NCBI GenBank assembly: GCA_030068075.1
Contig: CM057841.1
Coordinates: 5,279,565-5,343,564, forward strand
Direction: 5' to 3'
DNA from: Paguma larvata
Taxonomy: Eukaryota > Chordata > Mammalia > Carnivora > Viverridae
DNA length: 64,000 bases
Each line of letters opens with the position of its first letter. The stretch's first letter is position 1. Position numbers and translations under genes: made by a program. The notes beneath the pieces are model-generated. The model was given only the letters and a program-made list of their open reading frames with translations. It was not told the origin of the DNA and did not search any database. Below are positions 1-12,368 of this stretch, piece by piece.

Positions 1-103
1 AGGGCCCGCACCCCTTGAGCCCAGCACAGAGCTTGGCGCTCGAGGGGTACTTGGCGATTCCAGCCGCGATCACTCTGTCCCTTTATCAGGGGTGTCGGGA
101 TGA

Positions 104-1452
<1,349 letters not shown>

Positions 1453-1664
1453 GGGGCGCCTGGGCGGTTCAGTCGATTAAGCAGCCAACTTTTCCTTTTG
1501 GCTCAGGTCATGATCTCGCAATTTGTGAGCTGAGCCCCACATCGGACTCTGCGCTGGCAGCGTGGAGCCTGTTGGGGATTCTCTCTCTCTCTCTTTCTCT
1601 GCCCCTCCCATGCTCACGCCTTCTCTCTCAAAAGAAAGAAATATACTGGGAGAAAAAAAAAAAA
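1453..1664 (+). repeat. SINEC_Fc-type tRNA-Lys SINE
   Basis: Starts GGGGCGCCTGGGCGGTTCAG, with the tRNA-like head, then the GTCATGATCTC block, a CT-rich stretch and a terminal A-rich tail. This is the felid CAN-SINE structure in sense orientation. Confidence 0.9.
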
Positions 1665-2050
1665 GCAGTATCTTGACCTAAATGTCCATTGTATAGACGT
1701 TGAGAAACCCTGTGGTCCCATGACACATGGACACTTCATCAGCCGACACTGAGGGGCACCCTGACGTAATCATTTCATGGAATGATTAATGCCTCTGATT
1801 ATTGCTGAGGAAAAATCTGGGTTCAGTGCTGAATCTTAACGCCTTACCTGCAATTGTTGCTAATTTTCCCTTTCAGCAGAGGGAGCACGCAGTCCCAAGT
1901 AGGCAGCGTGAGCTCACTGGGAATTAAGAAGATGGTTTTGATTTCATTGCTGCCTCTTCAGGGCGACCTGCCTTCAAAGCCAGTAACTCTGGTTTCCCAC
2001 TTACTGATACAGATTCCCTTGTTGAAGGAATCTAAGAAAAATGTTTCAAA

Positions 2051-2199
2051 ATTTTTTTAATGTTTATTTTTGAGAGACAAAGAAAGAGCATGAGAGGGGG
2101 AGGGGCAGAGAGAGAGGGAGACACAGAATCCAAAGCAGGCTCCAGGCATGACCTGCGCTGAAGTCGGATGCTTAACCGACTGAGCCACCCAGGCACCCC
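2051..2199 (-). repeat. SINEC_Fc-type SINE, antisense
   Basis: Opens with T-rich TTTAATGTTTATTTTTGAGA and closes with TGAGCCACCCAGGCACCCC, the reverse complement of the SINE tail and head. The internal region is shortened. Confidence 0.9.
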
Positions 2200-2714
2200 C
2201 AAAGTGGGTCATTTTTAGGAAAAGTGGCTAATATTAGTCACAGCCTGTTCAGGTCCTTGGAACACTGTCCCAGGCACTATTCCTGCTCCACCCACACAGT
2301 CTCATGGCATCCAGGTCCTCTAGAAATCTTGGTCACTGCAGCGAGTCCCTCACACAGCTTAATTTACTCTGTCTGGAACGTACTTCATTTTATGAAGCTG
2401 TTCTGTTTTTTTGTTTTTTTGTGTTTTTTTTTTCTGTAGTAAAAATCCTTTTTATGTTTAACGTTGATGAGAGCATACGATAGTTGATATTTCTGTAAAG
2501 GTCATATGTGACGGTGTCACTGCGTAGGACTCCCAATTTTATTATTTCTTAGTAGTTCATGAACTGTTGGAGTCTAGAGTCCCTGAGTCTGTCCCTCTCT
2601 TGGTGCCTGTTCCCTGAGGATGAATATTACTGCGCACATCCCTACCTCCCCTCCACCCCCCGCTTGGCCTGAGGCTGCTGGCCACACACGGGGGTGTTGC
2701 TGTTTCCTCCTTAG
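2200..2714 (+). other. Gene 1 intron segment shared with gene 2
   Basis: Unique intron sequence. Patches such as CACTGCAGCGAGTCCCTC (from about 2334) recur in the corresponding intron of gene 2 (about 34358), so this is part of the duplicated gene body. No exon seen. Confidence 0.55.
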
Positions 2715-2950
2715 TGTCCTGTTCAGGAGACAAAGGTCCAGAGCCAGACCCCTGATGTTCAATCCTAGCCCTGCCCCTTAACAGCTGTGGCTGTGGGCAA
2801 GTTACTGCATCTCTGTGTGCCTGGGTGTGCTCATTGGTACATGGGGTACTATTCATGTATATTCTTCCCCGGACTATAGCTAGGATGAATGGGTGACTGA
2901 TGGACAGAGCTCAGAACCAAGCCTGGTGTGAGCGGGTGGTGTGCAGCTTA
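2715..2950 (+). repeat. MIR SINE, sense, diverged
   Basis: Contains a diverged MIR core: a GAGCCAGACCCCTGATG-type start, then GGCAAGTTACTGCATCTCTGTG, then a CTCATTGGTACATGGGG-type stretch. An ancient mammalian repeat, partly duplicated with the gene. Confidence 0.7.
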
Positions 2951-3673
2951 GCAGGTAACCCTACTGCCACCACGGTCGTATCTCTCGTCGTGATCCTCGT
3001 CATCCTCACGCGGGGACTCAGCACCTCCGGGACGGTAGCTCTGTGGTAAAACGGCATAGACAGCGGGGATGGCTGCACCTGGGTGTCCGTTTTGGCCCAG
3101 CCATTCACCTGGTCTGTGCGGAGTGTTCGTTTCTTCATCTACAAAGTGGTGCTGGTTGCAGTTTGTGCTTGCTGAGGATGCTGTGAGGACATCCTGAGGT
3201 CGAATCCTCATTTGGTCTGTGGCCTGTAGGAAGAACAATGCAAACCTTTGCTTAGGATCTAGAAAAAGACCTAGGTCAATGAAGACAAATGCCTTGATTG
3301 ATTTGAATGAATAAGTCAATATTTTATAAATGCCAGTTGTTTAAATTACTCCATAAATTTATTTTGGTTTTGAAATGACATAATGTATTCAAGGTGCTTG
3401 ACACAGCCCCTTGTGATTATATTTATTTACGATTATATTTTCTATTTATATTATGACATTTATGATTAAACTCTGTGTATTGGATTTTGACTTCCTATAA
3501 GGGAAAGAAATCTCTCTGGCAGTGTGGCCTGCCTTTGGCTTCTGGGTTTGCATGTTAGCATTTTGTGTGGATGAGAGCAGCTTTATTCTTTGGTCTCCTT
3601 TACGGACTAGATTGAGGGGTTTTATTTATTTTCTTTTCACAAAAATCCCAGAGTCTTCTTTCTCCGTGAGCAG

Positions 3674-3769
3674 GGTGTCCTGTTCCGAGACCGGAGCTGA
3701 TCTGCCAGCTGGAGCGCGGGCAGGAGCTGTGGACGGTGAGGAGAGACCTCTCTCAGAGCAGCTCTCCAG
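3674..3769 (+). CDS. ZNF805: Gene 1, KRAB-B box exon
   Basis: A 96-nt exon between a GTGAGCAG acceptor and a GTAGGAGC donor. Read in the phase left by the KRAB-A exon, it gives GCPVPRPELICQLERGQELW followed by TVRRDLSQSSSPG, a standard KRAB B-box that strengthens KRAB-A repression. Both ends keep phase with the flanking exons, and the frame has no stop. The length is a multiple of three, so skipping it would still leave an in-frame protein. It sits about 3.4 kb after KRAB-A and 8.6 kb before the finger exon. Confidence 0.9.
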
Positions 3770-4480
3770 GTAGGAGCCGGGATGCGGGCGGGCGGGTGGG
3801 GGGACCGCGGGCCCTGGTTCCCCGGGAAGCGTCTTGTTCTGGCCTCTCTGGTCGTTTGGAAGCCGGGGAGCCCTTTGACCCAGAGTCCGCGCGCCTGGCG
3901 GGGGACCCGTAATGTTGCTGCCTCCGTCCACCTGCCGGGTTTGGGTGACCAGTCTTGCCGCCTCGGCAGGTTGGAGACGGGACACAGCCTCAGAGACCCG
4001 CTCGTGCCGACACCCCGCCCAGTGCCTCCGTGCAGCCGTCCCCAGCTCCTGTGCGGCTTATGTCCCCCGCGCCTGTCGGTGGCCTGCAGCACCTCCGTCA
4101 GCCCCGCCCCACACTCAGTGCTGGCGCTCATCCTCTTCCCTCTGGGGGCTGGCGGCCTCCTCATTGCTCTGTCCATCCGTGTGGGGCCTCTAGTCGGCTC
4201 CGGGGCCTGCCTGAGCTTCCCCAGGCGCTCAGACTCTGTTCCAGACGGTGAGCGCTTCCCCAGCCACACACGCGCCCGTATGACCGCGGCGTGTCCCCAC
4301 ATCCTCACGTGGAAAGTGGAGTCCGCCTCTCTCCCGCTGGAGCCTCGACCCTTCCCACTCACGCGGGCTCTCGCGTCTGCAGCTTCCCGTCCATCTAGCG
4401 GAAGGGATCTTGCCCTTGCCCCAGGGCCACTTCCTGAACCCGAGTCTAGAGCACCTTTTCAGGGAAATTTTTCCTCCTTT
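3770..4480 (+). other. CpG-rich intron block downstream of KRAB-B exon of gene 1
   Basis: Markedly GC- and CpG-rich compared with the flanks, with runs such as GGCGGGCGGGTGGGGGGACC near 3785. It could be an intragenic CpG island. Long open frames on both strands here are explained by base composition; I see no domain or splice structure. From about 4480 to 4848 the sequence is ordinary and unassigned. Confidence 0.45.
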
Positions 4481-4859
4481 GTTTTTTGTTCGTTGAGTGA
4501 TGTAACCTTCAACCTTTCTCTGCTCACCGGAAAAATAAGCTCAAGCCCCTTATGGTTGAAGGGCAGTGAAGTTTCCGGCTCACGTGGCATCCATCTGCGT
4601 TCTGCGGGTCACGTGTTCACTTCTCACTCCCCCAGGGCGCTGCCCTGGCGGTCATCTTGCACGTGGTTACGGCGCCTTTGATGTTTCTTGGAGTGAGGTT
4701 GATGGATTATGGGCCATGCAGACTTACAAGTCTTTACTGGAAAATTGCCACGGTGTTCTAAAGGGCACATTCCAGTCTATACTTCCACCGAGCATGCGTG
4801 GAGGCTCCTGCCACCAATACCTTGCCCAGTGCCTGATTCTCTAAGGCGCCTCGATTTTT

Positions 4860-5280
4860 TTTTTTAAGAATTTATTGTCAAATTGGTTTCCATACAACAC
4901 CCAGTGCTCATCCCAACAAGTGCCCTCCTCTGTGCCTGTCACCCACTCTCCCCCCTCCCACACCCCCCTCTCCCCTCAGTTTGTTCTTAGTCTTTGAGAG
5001 CCTCTTATGTTTTGTCTTCCTCCCTCTCTGTGACTTTTTTCTTTTCCCTCTTCCCCTCCCCCCTGGTTTTCTGTTAAACTTCACAAAGCCCATCTCTGCG
5101 TGGGAACATATGGCATCTGTCTTTCTCTGCCTGACTTATTTCACTCAGGATAATACCCTCCAGTTCCAATCATGTTGCCACACATGGCCAGATTTCATTC
5201 TTTCTCATTGCTGTGTAGTATTCCATTGTATATATGTACCACATTTTCTTTATCCATTCGTCAGTTGATGGACACTCATT
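4860..5280 (-). mobile_element. Young carnivore L1 3' end, antisense, 5'-truncated
   Basis: A poly-T start is followed by the carnivore L1 3' UTR in reverse (TTATTGTCAAATTGGTTTCC, then a C/T-rich block). The insert is flanked by an 11-bp direct repeat, CCTCGATTTTT, at 4849-4859 and 5281-5291, the signature of target-primed insertion. Confidence 0.85.
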
Positions 5281-7125
5281 CCTCGATTTTTGAAAATCAA
5301 ATGAATGCAAAACCATCTCCTGTGGTCTGGATTTATTTTTCCTTCATTGTGGAGGAACTTTAACACCTGATCATAGGATTATTGATCAGCCTGTATTATT
5401 TTTTTAATATGTCCTTTTATGATAAATACCTATTTTTCTATTAACTTGTTTGCATTTTCTTTTTGATTTGTAGAGATTCTTTGTATATTCCTTGTTTTAT
5501 CCTTTTTTTGGAATAAAGTATCCATAGCATAAAACTTAACATTTTATCCATTTTTAAATACACAGTTGAGTGGTGTTAAGTACATTCATAATATCACGCA
5601 GCTGTCAACACCATCTATCTCCAAAGCTCTTCATTGTGTAAAATTGGAAGTCTTTCCCCCTTACACAATAACCACCCCGATCTCTCTGGCCTAGCCCCTG
5701 ACAACCCCAATTTTACTTTCTATGTACAGTCTATGGTTTTGACTGGTCTAAGTACTTCATATTAGTGGAATGATAAAATGTTTGTGTGTGTGTCTTTATG
5801 ACTGGTTTATTTCACTTAGCATAATGTTGTCAAGTTTCATCCACATTGTAGCATTGTAGCGTGGGTCAAAATTTCCTTCCTTTTTAAGGCTCGGTGATTT
5901 TCCACATCTCACACTTTGCTTACCCATTTGTCACTTGTTGGACACTTGGGTGGCTTCCATATTTTAGCTGTTGTGAATAATTTTGCTGTGAACATGGGTG
6001 TACAAGTATCTTTGAGAACCTGATTTTAATTCTTTTTTTTTTTTTAATTCTTTTGCCATATGTCAAGAGATGAGATTGCTGGATTGTCTCGTAATTCCAT
6101 TTTTAACTTTTTGAGGAGCTACCATACTGTTTCCATAGAAACTATATTATTTTACATTTCCACCAACAGTGCGCAAGAGTTCATATTGCCCTACATTCTC
6201 CAGTATTTGTTATTTTCTGAATTTTTGATAACCATCCTAATGGATCTGATATGATAACGTACTGTAGTTTTGATTGGATTTCTCTAATGATTAGTGATGT
6301 TGAACATCTTTTGTGCTTATTGACGATGTATATATTTTCTTTGGGGAAGTGTCTATTCAAGCCCTTTGCCCATTTCTGTCATTGGGATTTTTTGTTGTTG
6401 AGTTTTAATTCTCTGTATATTCTGACTATTAATCCCTTATTCGATATATGATGTGCAAATATGTTCTCTTATTCTTCGGGTTATCGTCTTGTTTTGGTGG
6501 TAGTATCTGATGCCCAGTTTCTTAATTTTTATGAATTTGAATTTGTTGATTCTTTTGTTGCCTATGCCTTTGGTGTCAAATCTAAGAAGTCATTGCCAAA
6601 TCCAGTGCTATGGAGGTTTTGTTCTATGTTCTTGAAGAATTTTAAAGTTGTAAGTCTCACATTTAAGTCTGATCCAGTTTGAGTTCATTTTTGCATATGA
6701 TGTTAGATAAGGGTTCAATTTCATTCTTTTGCATGTAGATACTTAGTTTTCCTAGCACCATTTGTTGTAAACACTGTCTTTTTCTCCATTGACTGGTTTT
6801 GGCACCCTTGTCAAAAATGATTTAATGATATATACTGAAGTTCATTACTGGGATCTTGATTCTGTTCCCTTGGTCTATGTCTGTCTTCATGCCAGTACCA
6901 TACTGTTTTGATTACTGTAGTTTTGTAGTAAGTTTTGAAATTGGGAATTTTGAGTTCTTCAAGTTTATTCTTTTTCAAGATTGTTCTGGCTGTTTAGAGT
7001 CCATTCTGATACCAAATAGATGTTATCATGGATTTTTTTATTTCTGCAAAAAATGTCTGGGATTTTGATAGGGATTGCATCGAATCTGTAGATCACTTTA
7101 GCTTATATCAATATCTTTTATTTAT

Positions 7126-7307
7126 TTATCTTTTAATGTTTATTTTTGAGAGAGAGAAAGGGAGACAGTGTGAGCAGGGGAGGGACAGAAAGAGAGGGAG
7201 ACACAGAATCTGAAGCAGGTTCCAGGCTCTGAGCTGTCAGCACAGAACCCAGTATGGTGCTCAGACCCATGGACTGTGAGATCATGACCTGAGCCAAGTC
7301 AAGACAC
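7126..7307 (-). repeat. SINEC_Fc-type SINE, antisense, head missing
   Basis: Starts TTTTAATGTTTATTTTTGAG and runs to the reverse of the GTCATGATCTCACAGTC block. The final GCCACCCAGGCGCCCC part is absent. Confidence 0.8.
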
Positions 7308-7533
7308 TTATATCCATATCTTAACAATATTAAGACCTGCAATCCAAGAATATGGCATGTGTTTCCATTTATTTACATCTTTAATTTATTTTAGCAACAA
7401 TTTGTAGTTTTCATTGTGTGTCTTTTACCTTGTTAAGGTAACTCCTAAGAATTTCATTGTTTTTGATGCGGTTGTAAGTGGAACTTTCTTTGTATTCGGA
7501 TTGTTTATTATTAGTATATAAAAATGCAACTGA

Positions 7534-7748
7534 GGGGCGCCTGGGTGGCTCAGTTGGTTAAGCGGCCGACTTTGGCTCAGGTCATGATCTCACAGTCTGT
7601 GAGTTAGAGCCCCGCATTGGGCTCTGTGCTGACAGCTCAGAGCCTGGAGCCTGCTTCGGATTCTGTGTTTCCCTCTCTGTCTGCTGCTCTGTCTCTCTCT
7701 GTCTCTCTCTGTCTCTCTCTGTCTCAAAAATAAATAAACGTTAAAAAA
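7534..7748 (+). repeat. SINEC_Fc-type SINE, sense, with target-site duplication
   Basis: A full-length element starting GGGGCGCCTGGGTGGCTCAG and ending in AAATAAATAAACGTT plus poly(A). The direct repeat AAAATGCAACTG flanks it (about 7521 and 7749). The well-preserved sequence suggests a fairly recent insertion into the old L1. Confidence 0.93.
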
Positions 7749-8730
7749 AAAATGCAACTGATTTTTCAGTGTTGACTTTGTATCCTACTACTTTGGTGAA
7801 CTCATTCCAACAGTTACTGTGTGTGGCATATTTATAGTTTTCTACATATAAGATCATATTATCTGCAAAGATACTTTACTTTGTCCTTTCCAATTTTGAT
7901 GCCTTTTATTTCTCTTTCTTGACTAATTCTTCTGCCTAGAACTTCCGGTGTTATGTTGAATAGAAGTGGTGATAGTGTACATCCTTGCCCCTGTTCCTGA
8001 TCTTAGAGGAAAAGCTTTCAGTCTTTCAGCATTGCATATCACCTTTGCTATGAGTTTTTCATATATGACTTTTATTGTATTGAGAAAGTTTCCTTATATT
8101 CCTAGTTTGTTGAGTATTTTTGTCATGAAAGGATGTTGAATTTGTCAAAGGCTTTTTGGCATTAATTGAGATGATTGTGGGAGTTTCCCTTCATTCTATT
8201 AATGTAGTGTATTACATTTATCAGTTTTCATATGTCGAACAGCTCTTGCATTACGGGAATAAACCCCACTTGGTCATGATGTGTGATCCTTTTAATATAC
8301 TGCAGCTTGCTGATTTTTTTTTGCGTCATCGTTTATAAGGGATATTGGTCTGTAGTTTTCTTGTAATGTCTTTGGCTTTGATGTCAGGGTATATGGCCTT
8401 AATGAGTTAAGAAGTGTTTCTTTGTGTTTAATATTTTGGAAGAGTTTGGTGATTGGTATTCATTCTTCTTTTAAAATGTTTGGTAGACTTCATCAGTGTA
8501 GCCATTAGGGCCAGGGTTTTTCTTTGTTGGTAGAATTTTTTTTTTTTTTTTACTACTAATTCACTCTCCTTACTAGTTACAGGTTTATTCAGATTTTATG
8601 TTTCTTCCTGATTTAGTCTTCATGGTTTTTGTGTTTCTAGAAACTTGTCCATTTCATCTAGGTTATACGATTTTTTGGTGTACAGTTGTTTATAGTACTC
8701 TATTACAATCTTTTTAAAAAATGTTTCTGC

Positions 8731-8945
8731 AGGACGCCTAGGTGGTTCAGTCTTTTAAGCATCTGACTTTGGCTCAAGTCATGATCTCACGGTTTGCGGG
8801 TTCAAGCCCCACATTGGGCTCTGTGCTGACAGCTAAAAGCCTAGAGCCCACTTCAGATTCTGTGTCTCCCTGTCTCTCTGCCCCTCCTGTGCTCTCTCTC
8901 CCCCTCTCTCTCTCTCTCTCAAAAATAAACATTTAAAAAATTAAA
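8731..8945 (+). repeat. SINEC_Fc-type SINE, sense
   Basis: Starts AGGACGCCTAGGTGGTTCAG, then GTCATGATCTCACGG, a CT-rich middle and AAAAATAAACATTTAAAAAA. Moderately diverged. Confidence 0.9.
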
Positions 8946-9949
8946 AATATCTGCATAATCAATAGTAATGTCCCCACTTCCATTTCTAATTTAGTACTGT
9001 GAATCTTTTTTTTTTTTTTTAGTTCAGTAGCCAAAGGGTTGCCAATTTGTTGATCTTTTCAAAGAACCAACTTTTTGTTTCATGGATTTTCTCTGTTTTC
9101 CTATTCTCTATATCAGTTCTCTTTCATTTTTACTGTTTCCTTCTTCCCCCAGCTGTGGTTTGTTTGTTCTTGTCCTACATCCTTAAATTGTTGTTAGTTT
9201 GACTTGAGATCTCTTTTGTTATTTAGCATTTATAAACTATCAGTTTGTAAGCATTTATAGCTATAAATTTTCCTGTTAATGCTGCTTTCATTGCATCCCA
9301 TTAGTTTTGATATGTTAAATTTTCATTTTCATTAGAAATAAATTATAGTTTACGTGATATCTTTTTAAATCTGTTGAGACTTAATTTGTGGCCTAATGTG
9401 GTCTATCCTGAAAAATGTTCCATATACACTTGAGAAGAATGTGTATGCAATTGTTGTTAGGTAGAATATTCTGTATATGTCTGTTAGATCTAGTTAGTTT
9501 ATTATGTTAAGTCCTCTATTTCCTTACTTCTGGTTTGTCTGGTTGTGCTGTCCATTATTGAGAATGGGGTATTGAAGTGTCCACCTGTTATCATAGGATT
9601 GTCTCTTTCTTCCTTCATTGTGTCACTTTTTGCTTCATATATTTTGATGGTCTGACGTTAAGTACTTGTCTGCAATTGTTGTAGCTTCTGGCTGTATTTT
9701 ACTTTTTATTAAAATATAATCTCCTTTATTGTGTTTTGTAATCTTTTCTGATTTAAAGTCTATTTTGTTTGATAATATAGCCACTTCTGCTTGCGTTTGG
9801 TTAGTATTTGCATGGAATATCTTTTTTCATTCTTTAACTTTTAATCTCTTTGTGTCTTTAGAGCTAAAGAAAGTCTCCTGTAGACACATAGAGTTGGGTC
9901 ATGTGTTTTATCAGTTCTGCCAATCTCTGTTTTTTTATTTTTATTTAAA

Positions 9950-10141
9950 ATTTTTTTTTAATATTTAATTTTTCTTGAGAGAGTGCACAAGTGAGAAGGG
10001 GCAGAGTCGGGGACGAGTGGGGGGAGAACAGGATCTGAAGCAGGCTCTACCCTGACAGCAGCGAGCACAGACTTACAGACTGTGAGATCATGACCTGAGT
10101 CAAAGTTGGACACTCAACTGACTGAGCCGCCCAGGTGCCCT
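9950..10141 (-). repeat. SINEC_Fc-type SINE, antisense
   Basis: Begins T-rich and ends GACTGAGCCGCCCAGGTGCC. An imperfect repeat (CAATCTCTGTTTTTT and CAATGTCTGTTTTTT) flanks the insertion in the L1. Confidence 0.88.
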
Positions 10142-10888
10142 CAATGTCTGTTTTTTAATTGGAGAGTTTAATCCATTTATATTTAAAGTAATTACTAATA
10201 CAGAAAGACTTCTGTCATTTTTATATTGTCTTTTTATATGCATTATAGATTTTTTCTCATTTCCTGCATTACTGCCTTCTTTTATGTTTAGTTGACTTTC
10301 TGTAGTGAAATGTTTAAATTCCTTTTTCATTTCCTTTTGTGTATATTATCCATAGCTGATTTTTTGTGGTTTCCATGGGGATTGCATTTAATATCTTAAA
10401 ATTGTAACAGTAATTTGATTTTATATCAGGAGAAAAAATTCTCCCATACAGTTCTATTCTCACCTCTTTTAATTTGTCATGTCATAAAATTACATCTTTA
10501 TATATTGTATGCCCCCAAATTTAATAACTCTTTTAAACCCATTAGTCTCTTGAATTATGTGGGAAACTAAATGTGGAGTTACAGACTGAAGTTACGGTAA
10601 CACTACCTTTTAGATTAATACATTAAAAAAAAATAGTTTCCTAAATCATGTAGAAAATAAAAAAGTGTAGTTATAAATCCTTGTTAAAATAATAGTAGCT
10701 TCATATGTTTACTTTTATTGAGATCTTTATTTTTTAATATGGCTTTGAATTGCTGTCCAGTGTCCTTTCATTTCACCCTGCAGGATTTCCTTGAGAATTT
10801 CTTGCAGGGCAGGTTTAGTGAAAACAGACTTCCTCAGATTTTACATATGGGAATGACTTAATTTCTCCCGTCACTCTTAAAGGAGGAT

Positions 10889-11085
10889 TCTTTTTTTTTT
10901 TAAGGTCATTTATTTATTTTGAGAGAGAGAGCAGGGAAGGGGCAGAGGGGGAGAAGGAGAATGAGAAGCAGGCTTCACACTCAGTGCAGAGCCCAATGCA
11001 GGACTTGGTCTCATGACCATGAAATCATGACCTGAGCCAAAATCAAGAGTTGGTCACTTAACTGACTGAACCATATAGGATTCTC
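10889..11085 (-). repeat. SINEC-type SINE, antisense, diverged
   Basis: A poly-T start, GAGAGAGAGAGCAGGG, the reverse of GTCATGATCTC, and a degraded head ending ACTGAACCATATAGGATTC. A short AGGATTCT repeat lies at both edges. Confidence 0.82.
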
Positions 11086-11899
11086 ATTGACAGGTTTTTT
11101 TTCTTTTACCCTTGAATATATTGACCCATTGTTTTTTGGCCTCCCAAGTTTCTGATGAGAACTCTGGAGAAAATCTTACTGAGAATTTCTTGTGTGTGAC
11201 AAGGTCCTTCAAGCTTGCTCTTAAGATAGTCTGTCTTTGGTTTTCACAAATTTGATTATAAGTTTTATTGGTGTGAGTCTATTTTAGTTCATCTTTCTTG
11301 TAATGCATTGATATTTTGGATATTTATATTGATGTCTTTCATTGAATTTGGGACATTTTCAGCCATTTATTCAAATATTTTCTTTCACTGTTTCCTGGGA
11401 GTCCCACAGTGAGTATATTGGTTGTCTTAGTGGTTCATCACAGGTCCATTATGGTATGTTCACTTTTCTTAAATCCCTCCCTTTTTTTTCTGTTGTTTGG
11501 ACATAATTTCCATTGTCCTATATTTAAGTATGCTGATTCTTTCTTCATTCTACTGTTAATCTTCCTTTGAATCCCTGTAGTGGATTTTTCATTACAGTTA
11601 TTGTACTTTTTCGTTTCTATTTAGGTTTCTTGCTCTTTGCTGATATTTCCATTTTGTTTACACACGGTTTTCTTGACTTTCTACATATCTTACTTTAGCT
11701 CTTTGAGCTTCTTTAACATAGTTGTTGTAAATCATGACCAGTATATCTGCATCAGGTGTTTTTTAGGAACAGTTTTGGGAGGGGTTCCGAACATGAGCTA
11801 CCATGTCCTCAGAACTTGTTACCTTCTGGCATTGATGTACAGCAATACATGCATGAAGTAGTGGAAACCTAGGAATTTCACTTGGCTTGAGGGTCCAGA

Positions 11900-12368
11900 A
11901 TTTTATTCACTGCCATTACATAAGCATAATTGATAGGATCATTTCCTGCCTGACTCCTGCCCCTCTGCATCTTTTTCCAGAGGCCTACTTGCTATCTTCT
12001 AGCCCAAAACATAAACCCTCTTACATTACTTTCTAGTGTGGTCAAGCATTGCCCTGAGTCATCTCTTAAGCATGAACTATCTAGGGTCCCAAATGAGTTA
12101 TCCATTCACTTAAATATCCAGTGTGGAATTGACAGTGTCTCCCCTCTGGCACTTTGTCTTCTAATCCAACCATTCCCCCAGGTCTCCTTTTCATGGCATC
12201 AACAGTCCTAGGATCAGGAAAGAAATTGTTATCCTGGGATTCAGAGGTAGCAAGACACAAAGACACTATTGTCATCTTCATTTTTTTCTGTTCATTTCAT
12301 CAAAATGCTCATTTTTCTCCTATGTTGGCATTACCAACAGACCTGTTTGTGTATTGGATTTCTTTCAG
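11900..12368 (+). other. Gene 1 intron end before the finger exon
   Basis: Unassigned intron sequence leading to a pyrimidine-rich tract and the TTTCTTTCAG acceptor at 12359-12368. No other exon is seen. Confidence 0.6.

Larger units (their letters stand above)
5400..11900 (-). mobile_element. Long old L1 (L1M-type), antisense, within gene 1 intron
   Basis: A continuous antisense LINE-1. The 3' UTR-like part (about 5510-6000) is followed by reverse-complement ORF2 sequence, including the stretch around 7950-8000 reading GTTGAATAGAAGTGGTGATA, and on towards older 5' sequence by 11.9 kb. ORF2 is broken by many stops on the minus strand; the longest open piece is 76 codons (10100-10330). Five SINEs are inserted into it. 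No function remains. Confidence 0.8.

Noticed and set aside
3782..4681. A 299-codon plus-strand frame after the gene 1 KRAB-B exon
   Set aside because: It lies in a CpG-rich intron, begins after the splice donor, shows no domain and is matched by long frames on the other strand.
7534..7610. tRNA-like A and B boxes (GGCTCAGTTGGTTAAG and a GTTAGAGCCCC-type stretch) that could be tRNA-Lys genes, here and in other SINE heads
   Set aside because: Each is the head of a felid SINE followed by the CT-rich body and A tail. None has a proper acceptor stem or terminator.
10100..10330. Short minus-strand open frames in the L1 regions (also 17081-17317 and 37245-37427)
   Set aside because: They are fragments of broken L1 ORF2; the surrounding frames carry many stops, so they are not genes.
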